Assembly (NCBI RefSeq): GCF_030538595.1
Contig: NZ_JAUNTS010000014.1
Span: forward strand, 33,711-97,710
DNA length: 64,000 nucleotides
DNA from: Kocuria sp.
GTDB lineage: Bacteria > Actinomycetota > Actinomycetes > Actinomycetales > Micrococcaceae
Direction: 5' to 3'
This document shows positions 55,932 to 64,000 of this stretch, in pieces; the first letter of the stretch is position 1, and each line of letters starts with the position of its first letter. The notes below the pieces were generated by a model that was not told where the DNA came from, ran no database searches, and saw nothing but the letters and a program-made list of their open reading frames with translations. The position numbers were made by a program, and so were the translations under genes.

Positions 55932-56206
55932 TTCGCGTACGTCCTTGCCTTGGTGCTACGTCTTTCGACTTGGCTGCAAGGACGCCTCCGGCCCGGTGGG
56001 GCAGGTGACGCGGTACCACCTCGCTTGCATCCACAGGGATTCACGACGACGGGCGCGCTGCGCCGTCGTCGGTTGCCCCCAAGCGGATGCCGCTTGATTG
56101 CAGGCTGTCACGGGCCTGACCCGTTCGGTTCTACTGAGGTCCGCGTTGGCGCGGGCCCGTTCTTCCGAAGAGCTCCCCGGTGATGGCCGGATCAGTGCTC
56201 AAGCTG
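55932..56206 (-). promoter_or_regulatory. Translational T-box riboswitch of ileS
   Basis: On the minus strand the leader has a stem I region with candidate Ile specifiers (CTGATCCGG and GGCCATCACCGG), then the T-box bulge sequence GAGGTGGTACCGCG (core at 56009-56020). Next comes CGTCCTTGC (55976-55984), perfectly complementary to GCAAGGACG (55940-55948), which holds the ileS Shine-Dalgarno. Uncharged tRNA-Ile should free the ribosome site; no U-run terminator is present. A TACACT -10 at 56213-56218 would place the RNA start near 56205. Confidence 0.88.
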
Positions 56207-56237
56207 GGGTCCAGTGTACGCGCTCAAGGGGTGATCA

Positions 56238-56687
56238 TCATTCACGGAGGGGTTCGATGGCGATCAGATCCGAAAATCGCTGAAAATGGCGGATATTCGC
56301 AGTCACAATCGCGTTCGCGCCGTGTTCCAAAGCCACGGCCACCACATTGGCATCATGAACTTGTTTGCCTTGTGCATTTTCGCGCTGAATCATGTGCTTG
56401 AGCCGGCTTGCACTGGCAGAGTTTTCGGGCAGCAGAACCATGTCCTCAAGGAGTTGGTCAAGGTTTTCGACCGCGAAAGCTCCGGACATGCCCAGGCCGT
56501 TCGCTTCAGCAGGTCTCGTCGCTGTGGCCAGGTACTCCCGCATGATCTGCGACGTGATGGCCAAACGCCGAGTGTCGAAATTCAACAGATCCAAGGCCTC
56601 GCGATGCGCCGTACGGGCACGGCTGGTTGCTGTTATGAGAACGTTGGTGTCGACCACCACCAGGTCCGTCGGGCTAGCGTTCGTCAT
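56238..56687 (-). CDS. PIN-domain toxin (VapC/FitB type)
   Basis: A 149-residue predicted Mg2+-dependent ribonuclease, the toxin of a type II toxin-antitoxin pair. The acidic PIN residues are all present: VVVDTNVLI (D13), a central Glu in IMREYLATA, and the late VHDANVVAVAL and VTANIRHF segments with Asp and Asn. The ATG overlaps the antitoxin gene by 14 bases, so the long open frame upstream is not used. It ends 20 bases before the ileS T-box promoter with no terminator between. Confidence 0.85.
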   Translation of the reverse strand: MTNASPTDLVVVDTNVLITATSRARTAHREALDLLNFDTRRLAITSQIMREYLATATRPAEANGLGMSGAFAVENLDQLLEDMVLLPENSASASRLKHMIQRENAQGKQVHDANVVAVALEHGANAIVTANIRHFQRFSDLIAIEPLRE

Positions 56688-56904
56688 CGCCGTAGTGAGT
56701 GGATCGGTCGAACTCAAGATCACCACCAGTGTCAACCGTGTGCAATTGGAGCCGACGCGGACGCGCCCCATGGAGAGGTTCCGCTGCTAGTTGCTCTAGG
56801 GCATCACGCAGTTCCTGCTGAACAGAAACACCATGTCTCGCGGCGCGACGCTTGATGGCAGCGACCGTCTCGTCGGGTACATCACGAATGTGTAGAGCTG
56901 GCAT
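56674..56904 (-). CDS. Antitoxin with ribbon-helix-helix domain (VapB/FitA type)
   Basis: A 76-residue DNA-binding antitoxin. The RHH motif is MPALHIRDVPDETVAAIKRR (1-20) followed by a helix to about 43; the rest is a flexible tail that would wrap the toxin. The ATG at 56904 lies 6 nt after TACCGT with no Shine-Dalgarno, suggesting a leaderless transcript. A palindrome next to that hexamer is the likely self-binding site. Confidence 0.85.
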   Translation of the reverse strand: MPALHIRDVPDETVAAIKRRAARHGVSVQQELRDALEQLAAEPLHGARPRRLQLHTVDTGGDLEFDRSTHYGDDER

Positions 56905-56914
56905 AACTAGACGG

Positions 56915-56929
56915 TAGCACCGAGTGCTA
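56915..56929. promoter_or_regulatory. Probable operator of the toxin-antitoxin promoter
   Basis: TAGCAC-CGA-GTGCTA is a perfect 6-bp inverted repeat that overlaps the first bases of the -10 hexamer (56911-56916, minus strand). Binding of the RHH antitoxin here would block RNA polymerase. Confidence 0.6.
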
Positions 56930-57093
56930 GCGGAAAGATAGGTCAAGGCTGACCACAAGTGGACGATCACGACCTCTCGCCAACCAGCCGCGTGTCACAG
57001 TGAACGCTGCACGCGCAACATCCCACGCACTGACCTGTGGGACCATGGTCGGCAGCCATCATCCGCACACAGTTCTATGGAGGCCGCAGCTTC

Positions 57094-57999
57094 ATGGCCC
57101 AGCGCATTGTCCGCGTCACCTGCCCCGACCGTCCCGGCCTGGTGGGCACCATCACCACCGCGTTTGCGGACAGAGGTATGAACATCCTTCAGCTGGACCA
57201 GTTCACGGACGCGGACGCCCTCCCCCAGACCGGCGCACCCGTTCACGGCTCCTCGGGCGGTTCCTTCTTCTTCCGCGCCGTGGTGGACTCCCCCGCTGAT
57301 CGCACCCCCAACGACGACGCCGCTGACGCGGAGTTCCACCGCCTTCACGAACGCCTGACCAACTCCGTGGACGAATCCACGGTGGAGATCCAGCCGCACC
57401 CGTCACACCTGCGGGTAACGGTGTTGGCCTCCAAAACCGATCACTGCTTGGTGGAAATGATCAGACGCGCCCAGACCGGCCAGTTGGCCGGAGAGGTCGT
57501 CAAGGTGGTCTCCAACCACGACTCCCACCAGGCCCTGTGCGACTTCCACGGCATCCCCTACCAGGTGGTCCCCAACGCTGACCTCACCAAAGAAGAGCAT
57601 GAAGCCGCTGTGCTGGCGGCGATTGGCGACGACGTCGATGTCATCGTCCTGGCCCGTTACATGCGAATCCTCAGCGATGACTTCCTACAGAAGGCCCCCA
57701 CTCCAATCATCAACATCCACCACTCATTCCTGCCGTCGTTCATCGGCGCCAACCCGTATCAGCGGGCCCATGACCGGGGCGTGAAAATGATCGGTGCCAC
57801 CGCCCATTACGTCACAGCAGACCTGGATGAGGGACCGATCATTGAGCAGGACGTGGTGCGGGTGGATCACCGCCACAGCAAGGATCAGCTGGTGCAGTCG
57901 GGCGCCGACGTCGAACGCAGCGTGCTCTACCGCGCGGTGAAAGCCCACTGTGAGGGCCGAATCTTCCTGGATGGGGACCGCACCGTGGTTTTCGGCTGA
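57094..57999 (+). CDS. purU: Formyltetrahydrofolate deformylase
   Basis: Hydrolyses 10-formyl-THF to THF and formate, balancing one-carbon pools and feeding PurT, 301 aa. The N-terminal ACT domain (TCPDRPGLVGTITTAFADRG, about 9-28) fits regulation by glycine or methionine. The C-terminal formyltransferase-like domain has the catalytic Asn and His in INIHHSFLPSFIGANPY, with the Asp in ADLDEGPIIEQD. A 10-residue Gly/Ser insert is seen in the ACT domain. The ATG at 57094 has GGAGG about 10 bases upstream. Confidence 0.93.
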   Translation: MAQRIVRVTCPDRPGLVGTITTAFADRGMNILQLDQFTDADALPQTGAPVHGSSGGSFFFRAVVDSPADRTPNDDAADAEFHRLHERLTNSVDESTVEIQPHPSHLRVTVLASKTDHCLVEMIRRAQTGQLAGEVVKVVSNHDSHQALCDFHGIPYQVVPNADLTKEEHEAAVLAAIGDDVDVIVLARYMRILSDDFLQKAPTPIINIHHSFLPSFIGANPYQRAHDRGVKMIGATAHYVTADLDEGPIIEQDVVRVDHRHSKDQLVQSGADVERSVLYRAVKAHCEGRIFLDGDRTVVFG

Positions 58000-58009
58000 G
58001 GCAGCAAGA

Positions 58010-58068
58010 CTGAACCCTCACGTGACTCGCCCATCAGATGCTGATGGGCGAGTCACGTGAGGGTTCAG
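58010..58068. repeat. 28-bp perfect hairpin, GAACCCTCACGT group, between convergent genes
   Basis: Two 28-nt arms pair perfectly around an ATG loop, between the purU and SDR stop codons. No U-run. The distal arm sequence GAACCCTCACGTGACTCG differs at one position from that of the hairpin at 45139. Confidence 0.85.
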
Positions 58069-58085
58069 CGTAGGGACCACAACCC

Positions 58086-58892
58086 TTACTTGCGGATGAC
58101 CTTGTGCTGGGCTGCCTGGGCCACGGGGCGCATGGTGATCAGGTCCAGATTCACGTGGTGGGGCAGATTCAGTGCGTACGCGCAGACACCAGCCACGTCC
58201 TGGGAGGTCAGAGGCTTCTCCACGCCGGCGTAAACCTTGTCCGCCTTGGACTGATCCCCCAGTCGCATGAGCGAGAACTCAGGGGTGTGCACCATGCCCG
58301 GTGCCACCTCGATCACCCGGATGTTGTGCTCAGCCTCTTCCAAGCGCAAAGCCTGAGTCAGCGCCCGCTCGCCGGACTTGGCCGCGTTGTACCCGGACCC
58401 ACCCTCATAGGCGTGCTCTGCAGCGGTGGAGGTCAGGTTCAGGATGGTGCCCTCACCGTTGGCCCTCAATGCCGGCAGGAACGCCCGCACCACACGCATG
58501 GTGCCCATGACATTGACCTGGAACATGAACTCCCAGTCATCATCTTTGGCATCGCCCACCGGGTCGGTACCGCGAGCGCCACCGGAGATGTTCACCAACG
58601 CGTCCACCGTGCCCTGCTCCTGCAGCACCCGGTCCCGTAAGGCTTCTACTTGTTGCTGATCCGTGAGGTCGGTGGCCACCGGCACCACCCCGATCTCCTG
58701 GGCCAAGGCGTCCAGGCGGTCAGCGCGGCGAGCCACCGCGTAAACAATCCACCCATCAGCTCTCAGTTTCCTGGCTGTGGCTTCTCCGATTCCGGTGGAT
58801 GCACCGGTCACAACGGCCACCGGGGAACGGTCGTCGTCGTTGCTTGTGGAAGTCTCAGCAGTGTGGGGCAGCGCGGTGGCGTTGTCAGTCAT
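58086..58892 (-). CDS. Short-chain dehydrogenase/reductase
   Basis: A 268-residue NAD(P)-dependent oxidoreductase of the classical SDR type. The cofactor motif is VTGASTGIGEA near 28-38, NISGGAR takes the place of the usual NNAG, Ser is in LTSTAAEHA and the catalytic pair in YNAAKSG. The LVNISGGARGTD segment and substitutions resemble the YdfG/serine-dehydrogenase-like subgroup. The substrate is unknown. The ATG at 58892 follows TACCGT by 7 nt with no Shine-Dalgarno; the open frame upstream of it is not coding. Confidence 0.87.
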   Translation of the reverse strand: MTDNATALPHTAETSTSNDDDRSPVAVVTGASTGIGEATARKLRADGWIVYAVARRADRLDALAQEIGVVPVATDLTDQQQVEALRDRVLQEQGTVDALVNISGGARGTDPVGDAKDDDWEFMFQVNVMGTMRVVRAFLPALRANGEGTILNLTSTAAEHAYEGGSGYNAAKSGERALTQALRLEEAEHNIRVIEVAPGMVHTPEFSLMRLGDQSKADKVYAGVEKPLTSQDVAGVCAYALNLPHHVNLDLITMRPVAQAAQHKVIRK

Positions 58893-59012
58893 GGTCCCCA
58901 CGGTAGCGGGCGGGCGCGTTGTGTTGCCAGGATCACCGGGCGTGGGGGCTTTGAAATCGGCTACTGTAAGGCGGCTGCATTCCGGCAGCGCAGCCCAGGA
59001 GCGGGGGGAAAC

Positions 59013-59816
59013 GTGGCACATCAAGGTTCGGAAATCACCGCACACATTTCTGGCACAGCCAGCGCGTATGCGGAATTGGTGTTCTCCGTTGCAGTGGCCC
59101 ATGGGACCGAGGTGGACCAGGAAAACATCACCTGCACCCTGGATGGCCAGCCCGTGGAACTGACGGAGATCGAATCGGTGCACGGGACCCGCTTGCACAA
59201 AGCCGTGGTGGAGGCCGGTGAGGTTGACTTCAGCTATCGAGCCGTGACCGGGGAATCCGGTGCCGCAGCAGACTTTGACGACAATCAGGACATTTTGTAT
59301 CGGCGGCCTTCGCGCTACAGCGAGTCCGACAAACTGACCCCGCTGGCCAAGGAGTTGTTCGGGAATCTCTCCGGGCAGGAGTTGGTGACTGCCGTGGGGC
59401 AGTGGGTGCACCGGCATCTGAGCTACGTGTTGGGTTCCTCCGGCCCCACCGACGGCGCCGTGGACACCTACCTTGCGCGCAGTGGCGTGTGCCGGGATTT
59501 TGCCCACCTGACCGTGGCTCTGCTGCGGGCCTGCCAACTGCCCGCACGCCTGGTGTCGGTCTACGCACCGGGTTTGAGTCCCATGGATTTCCACGCGGTG
59601 GCGGAGGTTGCCGTGGACGGGGCCTGGCAGGTGGTGGACACCACGCAGTTGGCCCCGCGGCAGTCACTGGTGCGGATTGCCACGGGCCGGGATGCTTCAG
59701 ACACCGCTTTCTTGACCTCAATTCACAGTGACTTTGACCTGAACTCCATGAACGTCACCGCCGTTGCGTTGGGTGAGCTTCCCTACGACGACGTCACTCA
59801 GCCCGTCAGCCTGTGA
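59013..59816 (+). CDS. Transglutaminase-like cysteine protease-fold protein
   Basis: A 267-residue cytoplasmic protein with a transglutaminase-like domain. The triad is present: Cys in SGVCRDFAHL (C160), His in MDFHAVAEV (H194) and Asp in WQVVDTTQL (D209). The N-terminal 90 residues form a beta-rich domain as in other bacterial members. There is no signal peptide. Bacterial proteins of this type are usually peptidases; the substrate is unknown. The GTG at 59013 follows GGAGCGGGGGGAAAC. Divergent from the SDR gene. Confidence 0.85.
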   Translation: MAHQGSEITAHISGTASAYAELVFSVAVAHGTEVDQENITCTLDGQPVELTEIESVHGTRLHKAVVEAGEVDFSYRAVTGESGAAADFDDNQDILYRRPSRYSESDKLTPLAKELFGNLSGQELVTAVGQWVHRHLSYVLGSSGPTDGAVDTYLARSGVCRDFAHLTVALLRACQLPARLVSVYAPGLSPMDFHAVAEVAVDGAWQVVDTTQLAPRQSLVRIATGRDASDTAFLTSIHSDFDLNSMNVTAVALGELPYDDVTQPVSL

Positions 59817-59841
59817 ACACCCGTTCAGGGGCGCGCGCCCG

Positions 59842-60201
59842 TCACTGCCCCAAACGCTCCTGCAACCAATCGCGCAGCACCACGGCCTCATTGTGCTCGG
59901 TGTCCTTGGCGTCAAAGAGCAAAGTCACCGTTGCCCGGTCCTTGATCTGATCAGCCAACTCGGCCGCCGCACCATTGGCATCCAGTTCCTTGCGGTACCG
60001 CTTGACGAACTCGTCCCACTTGGCGGGATCGTGGCCGAACCATTTGCGCAGTTCGGTGGAGGGCGCCACCTCCTTGTCCCGTTCATCCAGGTCGGCCTTT
60101 TCCTTGGACACCCCCCGCGGCCACAGCCGGTCCACCAGGATCCGCTCGCCATCCTGATCGCTGGGCGTGTCACGTACTCGCTTGATCTTGATCTCAGTCA
60201 T
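59842..60201 (-). CDS. DUF488 family protein (YeaO-like)
   Basis: A 119-residue protein of the DUF488 family. It has the family core VDRLWPRGVSKEKADLD (about 23-39), the WFGHDPAKWDEFVKRYRKEL stretch (54-73) and the later TLLFDAKDTEHNEA. The function is unknown. The ATG lies 6 nt after TAGCGT (60208-60213, minus strand) without a Shine-Dalgarno, again a leaderless arrangement. Confidence 0.87.
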   Translation of the reverse strand: MTEIKIKRVRDTPSDQDGERILVDRLWPRGVSKEKADLDERDKEVAPSTELRKWFGHDPAKWDEFVKRYRKELDANGAAAELADQIKDRATVTLLFDAKDTEHNEAVVLRDWLQERLGQ

Positions 60202-60282
60202 GCCACCACGCTACTCCCCCGGTCACTGCCGCTCCTTGACGGGCGTCACCTACGCTGGAACGACGACGACGGAGGAAGCCAC

Positions 60283-61161
60283 GTGACTCATTCGCCCACA
60301 ACCCACCCCACGGAGATGCCATCGGCAGCAGATCGGCCGTCAACCTCTGATGGGTTGCCGACCGGGGTCTGGCTGCGCCAGCTCCAAGAGGATGGTTACC
60401 GGCCTTACACCTGGTCCAACCGGGCGGGACTGATCCCGGTGGGGATCGGCGTCGTGGTGGTGCTGGCCACGTTGGCGGTGGCGTGGCTGGTGTGGGACCG
60501 GTTGCCTGAGCAGGTGCCGCTGCACACCGGTGCCGATGGTCAGGTGACACGGTGGGGAGAAAAGACCGTGGGCAATGTGCTCATGGGACCGCTGATGGGC
60601 GGTGGCGGCATGCTGCTGGCCATGGTGGTGGTTTTGGGTGTGGCCGGATTGCTCCGGCCACGGCCATCCACTGCCCCGGGAACAGGTGCCGACAGTCTGG
60701 GAACCATGGTGCGGCAAGCAGCCACCATGACCGCCATGATGCAAGCTGCTGGGTGGGGATGTCTGGGTTTCCTGCTGGCCATCACGGCATTGGAAGTTCC
60801 CCGGTGGATATGGGGATATGACACTGCATCGCCCGTGTGGCTCTTTGGCGTGGGCATCCTGGTGCTGGTGGGACTGCAATGGGTCTTCGGGCGCCGTGTC
60901 CGGAGCAGGATTGAAGGTGAGCTGGCTGCCCTGGAGGTTCCGGTGGGGCCGCAGACCGAGCGTGAGCTGGAGGCTTGGCGTTACGTCACCGTGGTGGATG
61001 ATCCGTCAGGGCCGCTGTGGGTTCCTCTTGGCGTCCCCAGCACCAACTTCACCGTGAACATCGCCAAACCACTGGGCAAGGTATTGGCTCTGGGCTTTGT
61101 GGGGTTGCTGCTGGCACTGGCTCTGGGGCTGCTGCTCATGCCTCTGCTGCTGGGTAGCTGA
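60283..61161 (+). CDS. DUF1648-like membrane protein
   Basis: A 292-residue membrane protein. After a polar N-terminus comes helix IPVGIGVVVVLATLAVAWLV (about 50-69), then LPEQVPLHTGADGQVTRWGE, which fits the DUF1648 motif (usually IPxHF...G.pD.w). Three further helices follow, then a soluble part and a last helix pair near the C-terminus. The family relates to SdpI-like immunity proteins, but no toxin gene is near. The GTG has GGAGG seven bases upstream; the long frame before it is not supported. Confidence 0.72.
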   Translation: MTHSPTTHPTEMPSAADRPSTSDGLPTGVWLRQLQEDGYRPYTWSNRAGLIPVGIGVVVVLATLAVAWLVWDRLPEQVPLHTGADGQVTRWGEKTVGNVLMGPLMGGGGMLLAMVVVLGVAGLLRPRPSTAPGTGADSLGTMVRQAATMTAMMQAAGWGCLGFLLAITALEVPRWIWGYDTASPVWLFGVGILVLVGLQWVFGRRVRSRIEGELAALEVPVGPQTERELEAWRYVTVVDDPSGPLWVPLGVPSTNFTVNIAKPLGKVLALGFVGLLLALALGLLLMPLLLGS

Positions 61162-61274
61162 TTCCTCTGGATGTGTGAGGCCCGGCGGATGTGCTGGAGT
61201 GTGCGTTCAGGATCATGGCCGGAGCCCTCAGACAATCGCCGTGCAGAACCGTCAAACATGAAAGACTGGCCCGC

Positions 61275-63929
61275 ATGGCTGAAAACACGCAGGGCACAGA
61301 CACGCCCACCACCGTGAATTACCCGGACAAGCCCGCATTGGAGGGTCTGGAGGAGAAGTACTCGCAGCAGTGGCGCGAGCACGGCACTTTCGCCTTTGAT
61401 CCAGACACCACCCGCGAGCAGGTTTATTCGATTGACACTCCCCCACCCACAGCTTCAGGATCGCTGCACGTGGGGCACATGTTCTCCTACACGCAGACCG
61501 ATGTGATCGCCCGCTACCAGCGGATGACCGGCAAAAACGTGTTCTACCCGTTGGGCTGGGATGACAACGGTTTGCCCACCGAACGCCGCGTGCAGAACTA
61601 CTACGGTGTGCGCTGCGATCCCACCTACACCTACGTTGAGGGCTATCGCCCGCCGGAGAAGCCCGCCAAGAACCAGCGCGACTGGGACGTGGTCTCCCGC
61701 CGGAACTTCATTGAACTCTGTGAGGAATTGGCGGTTGAGGACGAAAAGGTCTTTGAGCACCTGTTCGCCACCTTGGGTCTCTCCGTGGACTGGTCCCGGA
61801 CGTACCGCACCATTGACGACCACTCGCGCAAGGTGTCCCAGCTGGCCTTCCTGAAGGATCTGGAAGCGGGCAACGCGTACATGGCCGAGGCCCCCACCAT
61901 GTGGGACGTCACCTTCCGCACCGCCGTGGCTCAGGCCGAGATCGAGGACAAGGAACGCGACGGCGCCTACCACCGGGTCTCCTTCCACGGGGCCGACGGT
62001 GCCAAGGTGTTCATTGAGACCACCCGCCCGGAACTGCTGCCCGCCTGTGTGGCCCTGGTGGCTCACCCGGACGATGAGCGCTATCAACCGCTGTTCGGCA
62101 CCACGGTGCGTTCGCCGCTGTTCGACGTCGAGGTGGAGGTCAAAGCTCACCCCCTGGCTCAGCCTGACAAGGGTTCGGGCATTGCCATGATCTGTACGTT
62201 CGGTGACCTGACGGACGTCACCTGGTGGCGTGAACTGGAGCTGCCCACACGCGCGTTGATCGGCCGCGACGGCCGCTTTGCCTCAGAGACTCCGGAGTGG
62301 ATTCACGACGGCGCCCCCACCGAGCGCTACGCCAACGTGGCCGGCAAAACCGTGTTCTCCGCCCAACAGGCCGTGGTGGAAATGCTGCGGGAATCCGGCG
62401 ATCTGGAGGGCGAGCCCAAAAAGATCACCCACCCGGTGAACTTTTACGAAAAGGGCGACAAACCCCTGGAAGTGGTCACCTCCCGCCAGTGGTACATCCG
62501 CAACGGTGGTCGGGACGCTGCGCGTCGGGAAACCCTGATCAGCAGAGGCCGGGAGATGTCTTGGCACCCGGCTTTCATGCGCTCCCGGTACGAAAACTGG
62601 ATCGAGGGCCTCAACGGAGACTGGCTGGTGTCCCGCCAGCGCTACTTTGGCGTGCCCATCCCGGTCTGGTATCCGGTGAACAACGACGGCGACCCGGACT
62701 ACGCCAGTCCCATTCTGCCCGCCGCTGACCATCTGCCGGTGGACCCAGCCGCCGAACCGGCACCGGGCTTCACGGAAGATCAGCGAGATGTTGCCGGTGG
62801 CTTCACGGGTGATCCCGATGTCCTGGACACCTGGGCCACGTCCTCCCTGACACCGCAGATCGCCACCGGCTGGGCTGTTGACGATGACCTGCACAAGGTC
62901 ACCTTCCCCATGGACCTGCGCCCGCAGGGGCACGACATCATCCGAACCTGGCTGTTCTCCACGGCCGTGCGCTCGGACTCCCTGGAGAACTCCGTGCCCT
63001 GGACCAACACCGCGCTGTCCGGCTGGATTCTGGACCCGGACCGCAAGAAGATGTCCAAGTCCAAGGGCAACGTGGTGGTTCCCAACGAGGTCCTGGAGAA
63101 GTACGGCTCGGATGCCGTGCGCTACTGGGCTACTTCTGCCCGTCTGGGTGCTGACACGGCCTATGACGAAGGCCAGATGAAGATTGGCCGTCGTCTGGCC
63201 ATCAAGCTGCTCAACGCCTCCAAGTTTGTGCTGGGGCAGGGCGTCACGGAGGCTTCCGTGATCGGAGGGGATCTGGCCTCCGCGGCTGACGCCTCCGTGC
63301 TGACCAACGGCCTGGACCGGGCACTGCTGGCGCGGCTGCGAGAAGTGGTGGCCCAGTCCTCAGAGGCTTTTGCCAAGTACGAATACGCCCGTGCCCTGCA
63401 GCTGACGGAATTCTTCTTCTGGACCTTCACGGATGACTACGTGGAGCTGGTCAAGGACCGCGCTTACGGTGCCCGCGGTGAAGCTGAGCAGGCTTCCGTC
63501 CACGCGGCCCTGGCCACCACCTTGGACACCTTGCTCCGTCTGTTCGCCCCGTTCATCCCGTTCGCCACGGAAGAGGTCTGGTCCTGGTGGCGTTCGGGTT
63601 CCGTGCACCGGGCTGCATGGCCCACGGCGGAGTCCTTTGCCTCGGCAGTGGCCGACGCCGATCCGGGCGTGCTCACCACTGTGGGCCAGGCCCTGTCCGG
63701 TCTGCGCAAGTCCAAGTCGGAGGCCAAGGTCAAGCAGCGCACCGAGGTTCTCTCCGGCACGGTCACGGGGTCTGCCGCCCAGGTGGCTCAGCTGCAGGTG
63801 GGGTTGGATGACCTCAAAGCAGCTGGCAATGCCCGCGAGCTGACCCTGGCCGAAGGTGTGATTGACGACGGCGGCCTGCTGGTCACCGACGTCGTTCTGG
63901 CCGAGCCGGAGGAAGCTCCCGCCAACTGA
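61275..63929 (+). CDS. valS: Valyl-tRNA synthetase
   Basis: Charges tRNA-Val, 884 aa. The HIGH-class motif is [15 protein letters not shown] (about 56-70), KMSKS appears as [13 protein letters not shown] near 595, and the editing domain is between. [19 protein letters not shown] marks the archaea-like branch of ValRS used by many actinobacteria. The anticodon-binding and short C-terminal domains are complete. The ATG at 61275 has only a weak ribosome site; upstream in-frame starts lack support. Confidence 0.95.
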   Translation: MAENTQGTDTPTTVNYPDKPALEGLEEKYSQQWREHGTFAFDPDTTREQVYSIDTPPPTASGSLHVGHMFSYTQTDVIARYQRMTGKNVFYPLGWDDNGLPTERRVQNYYGVRCDPTYTYVEGYRPPEKPAKNQRDWDVVSRRNFIELCEELAVEDEKVFEHLFATLGLSVDWSRTYRTIDDHSRKVSQLAFLKDLEAGNAYMAEAPTMWDVTFRTAVAQAEIEDKERDGAYHRVSFHGADGAKVFIETTRPELLPACVALVAHPDDERYQPLFGTTVRSPLFDVEVEVKAHPLAQPDKGSGIAMICTFGDLTDVTWWRELELPTRALIGRDGRFASETPEWIHDGAPTERYANVAGKTVFSAQQAVVEMLRESGDLEGEPKKITHPVNFYEKGDKPLEVVTSRQWYIRNGGRDAARRETLISRGREMSWHPAFMRSRYENWIEGLNGDWLVSRQRYFGVPIPVWYPVNNDGDPDYASPILPAADHLPVDPAAEPAPGFTEDQRDVAGGFTGDPDVLDTWATSSLTPQIATGWAVDDDLHKVTFPMDLRPQGHDIIRTWLFSTAVRSDSLENSVPWTNTALSGWILDPDRKKMSKSKGNVVVPNEVLEKYGSDAVRYWATSARLGADTAYDEGQMKIGRRLAIKLLNASKFVLGQGVTEASVIGGDLASAADASVLTNGLDRALLARLREVVAQSSEAFAKYEYARALQLTEFFFWTFTDDYVELVKDRAYGARGEAEQASVHAALATTLDTLLRLFAPFIPFATEEVWSWWRSGSVHRAAWPTAESFASAVADADPGVLTTVGQALSGLRKSKSEAKVKQRTEVLSGTVTGSAAQVAQLQVGLDDLKAAGNARELTLAEGVIDDGGLLVTDVVLAEPEEAPAN

Positions 63930-63949
63930 GACCTGCCCGAGTGTGCCGA

Positions 63950-64000
63950 GTGGCCGGTTGTGTGGCTCCTGAACTGTTCAGGAGCCACACAACCGGCCAC
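63950..64000. repeat. Long perfect hairpin after valS, reaching the window edge
   Basis: GTGGCCGGTTGTGTGGCTCC and its complement form at least 23 bp with an ACTGT loop, 20 bases after the valS stop. The right arm ends at the last base, so the stem may be longer. No U-run is visible. It is of the same build as the hairpins at 45139 and 58010 but has a different sequence. Confidence 0.8.

Noticed and set aside
1..64000. CRISPR arrays, tRNA or rRNA genes, phage or integrase genes
   Set aside because: I looked for regularly spaced repeats, tRNA T-loop signatures and typical mobile-element proteins and found none.

Overview
The window is a GC-rich stretch with the gene content and gene order of a Micrococcales actinobacterium (Arthrobacter/Micrococcaceae-like). 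Supporting signs are a SigA with a long Lys/Ala-rich N-terminus, a separate topoisomerase IV (parC/parE), DUF4191, DUF4192, DUF4233 and DUF7455 genes, a PAC2-family protein, a translational ileS T-box, a GlnR-type box at glnA, and many leaderless-looking promoters (TAnnnT followed 6-7 nt later by the start codon). I see no tRNA, rRNA, CRISPR array, prophage or insertion sequence.

Layout. 1-8.2 kb: parC (5' end outside the window), a GNAT gene, mdh, an L-lactate permease, parE and a DUF7455 gene. 8.4-16 kb, all minus strand: catabolic acetolactate synthase alsS, sigA, DUF4192, an MFS transporter and a PAC2-family protein. 16-26.5 kb, mostly plus: pepA, lpd (E3), sucB (E2 with two lipoyl domains), a small membrane protein, a divergent membrane pseudokinase, lipB-lipA and DUF4191. 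Here the lipoyl-bearing E2, its E3 and the enzymes that make and attach lipoate sit together. 26.5-29.5 kb: an RDD protein, glnA, then acetolactate decarboxylase alsD, which completes an acetoin route with the distant alsS. 29.5-37.1 kb, all minus: the conserved chain rplU-rpmA-obgE-proB-proA-small membrane protein-nadD-tail-anchored protein-rsfS. 37.4-40.6 kb: a TPP-riboswitch-led thiamin salvage operon, thiM-thiE-thiD/tenA. 40.7-45.6 kb: rne, a vitamin K epoxide reductase homologue and ndk. 45.8-50.6 kb: an accessory block with a Tat-exported sterol-oxidase-like flavoprotein, a small secreted protein, a carnitine-acyltransferase-family enzyme and a GNAT gene. 50.6-56.2 kb: DUF4233, folC and ileS with its T-box leader. 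56.2-61.2 kb: a VapBC-type toxin-antitoxin pair, purU, a short-chain dehydrogenase, a transglutaminase-like protein, DUF488 and a DUF1648-like membrane protein. 61.3-63.9 kb: valS.

Read against the usual actinobacterial order (valS/ileS-folC-DUF4233-ndk-VKOR-rne-rplU-rpmA-obgE-proBA-nadD-rsfS, from general knowledge), the window is a conserved backbone interrupted by three accessory insertions: the thi operon between rne and rplU, the oxidase/acyltransferase block between ndk and DUF4233, and the VapBC-to-DUF1648 block between ileS and valS.

The most unusual non-coding signal is a set of very long, almost perfect hairpins at gene ends. At least two groups of these share arm sequences although they lie 13-32 kb apart. 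They look like dispersed palindromic repeats that serve as bidirectional terminators.
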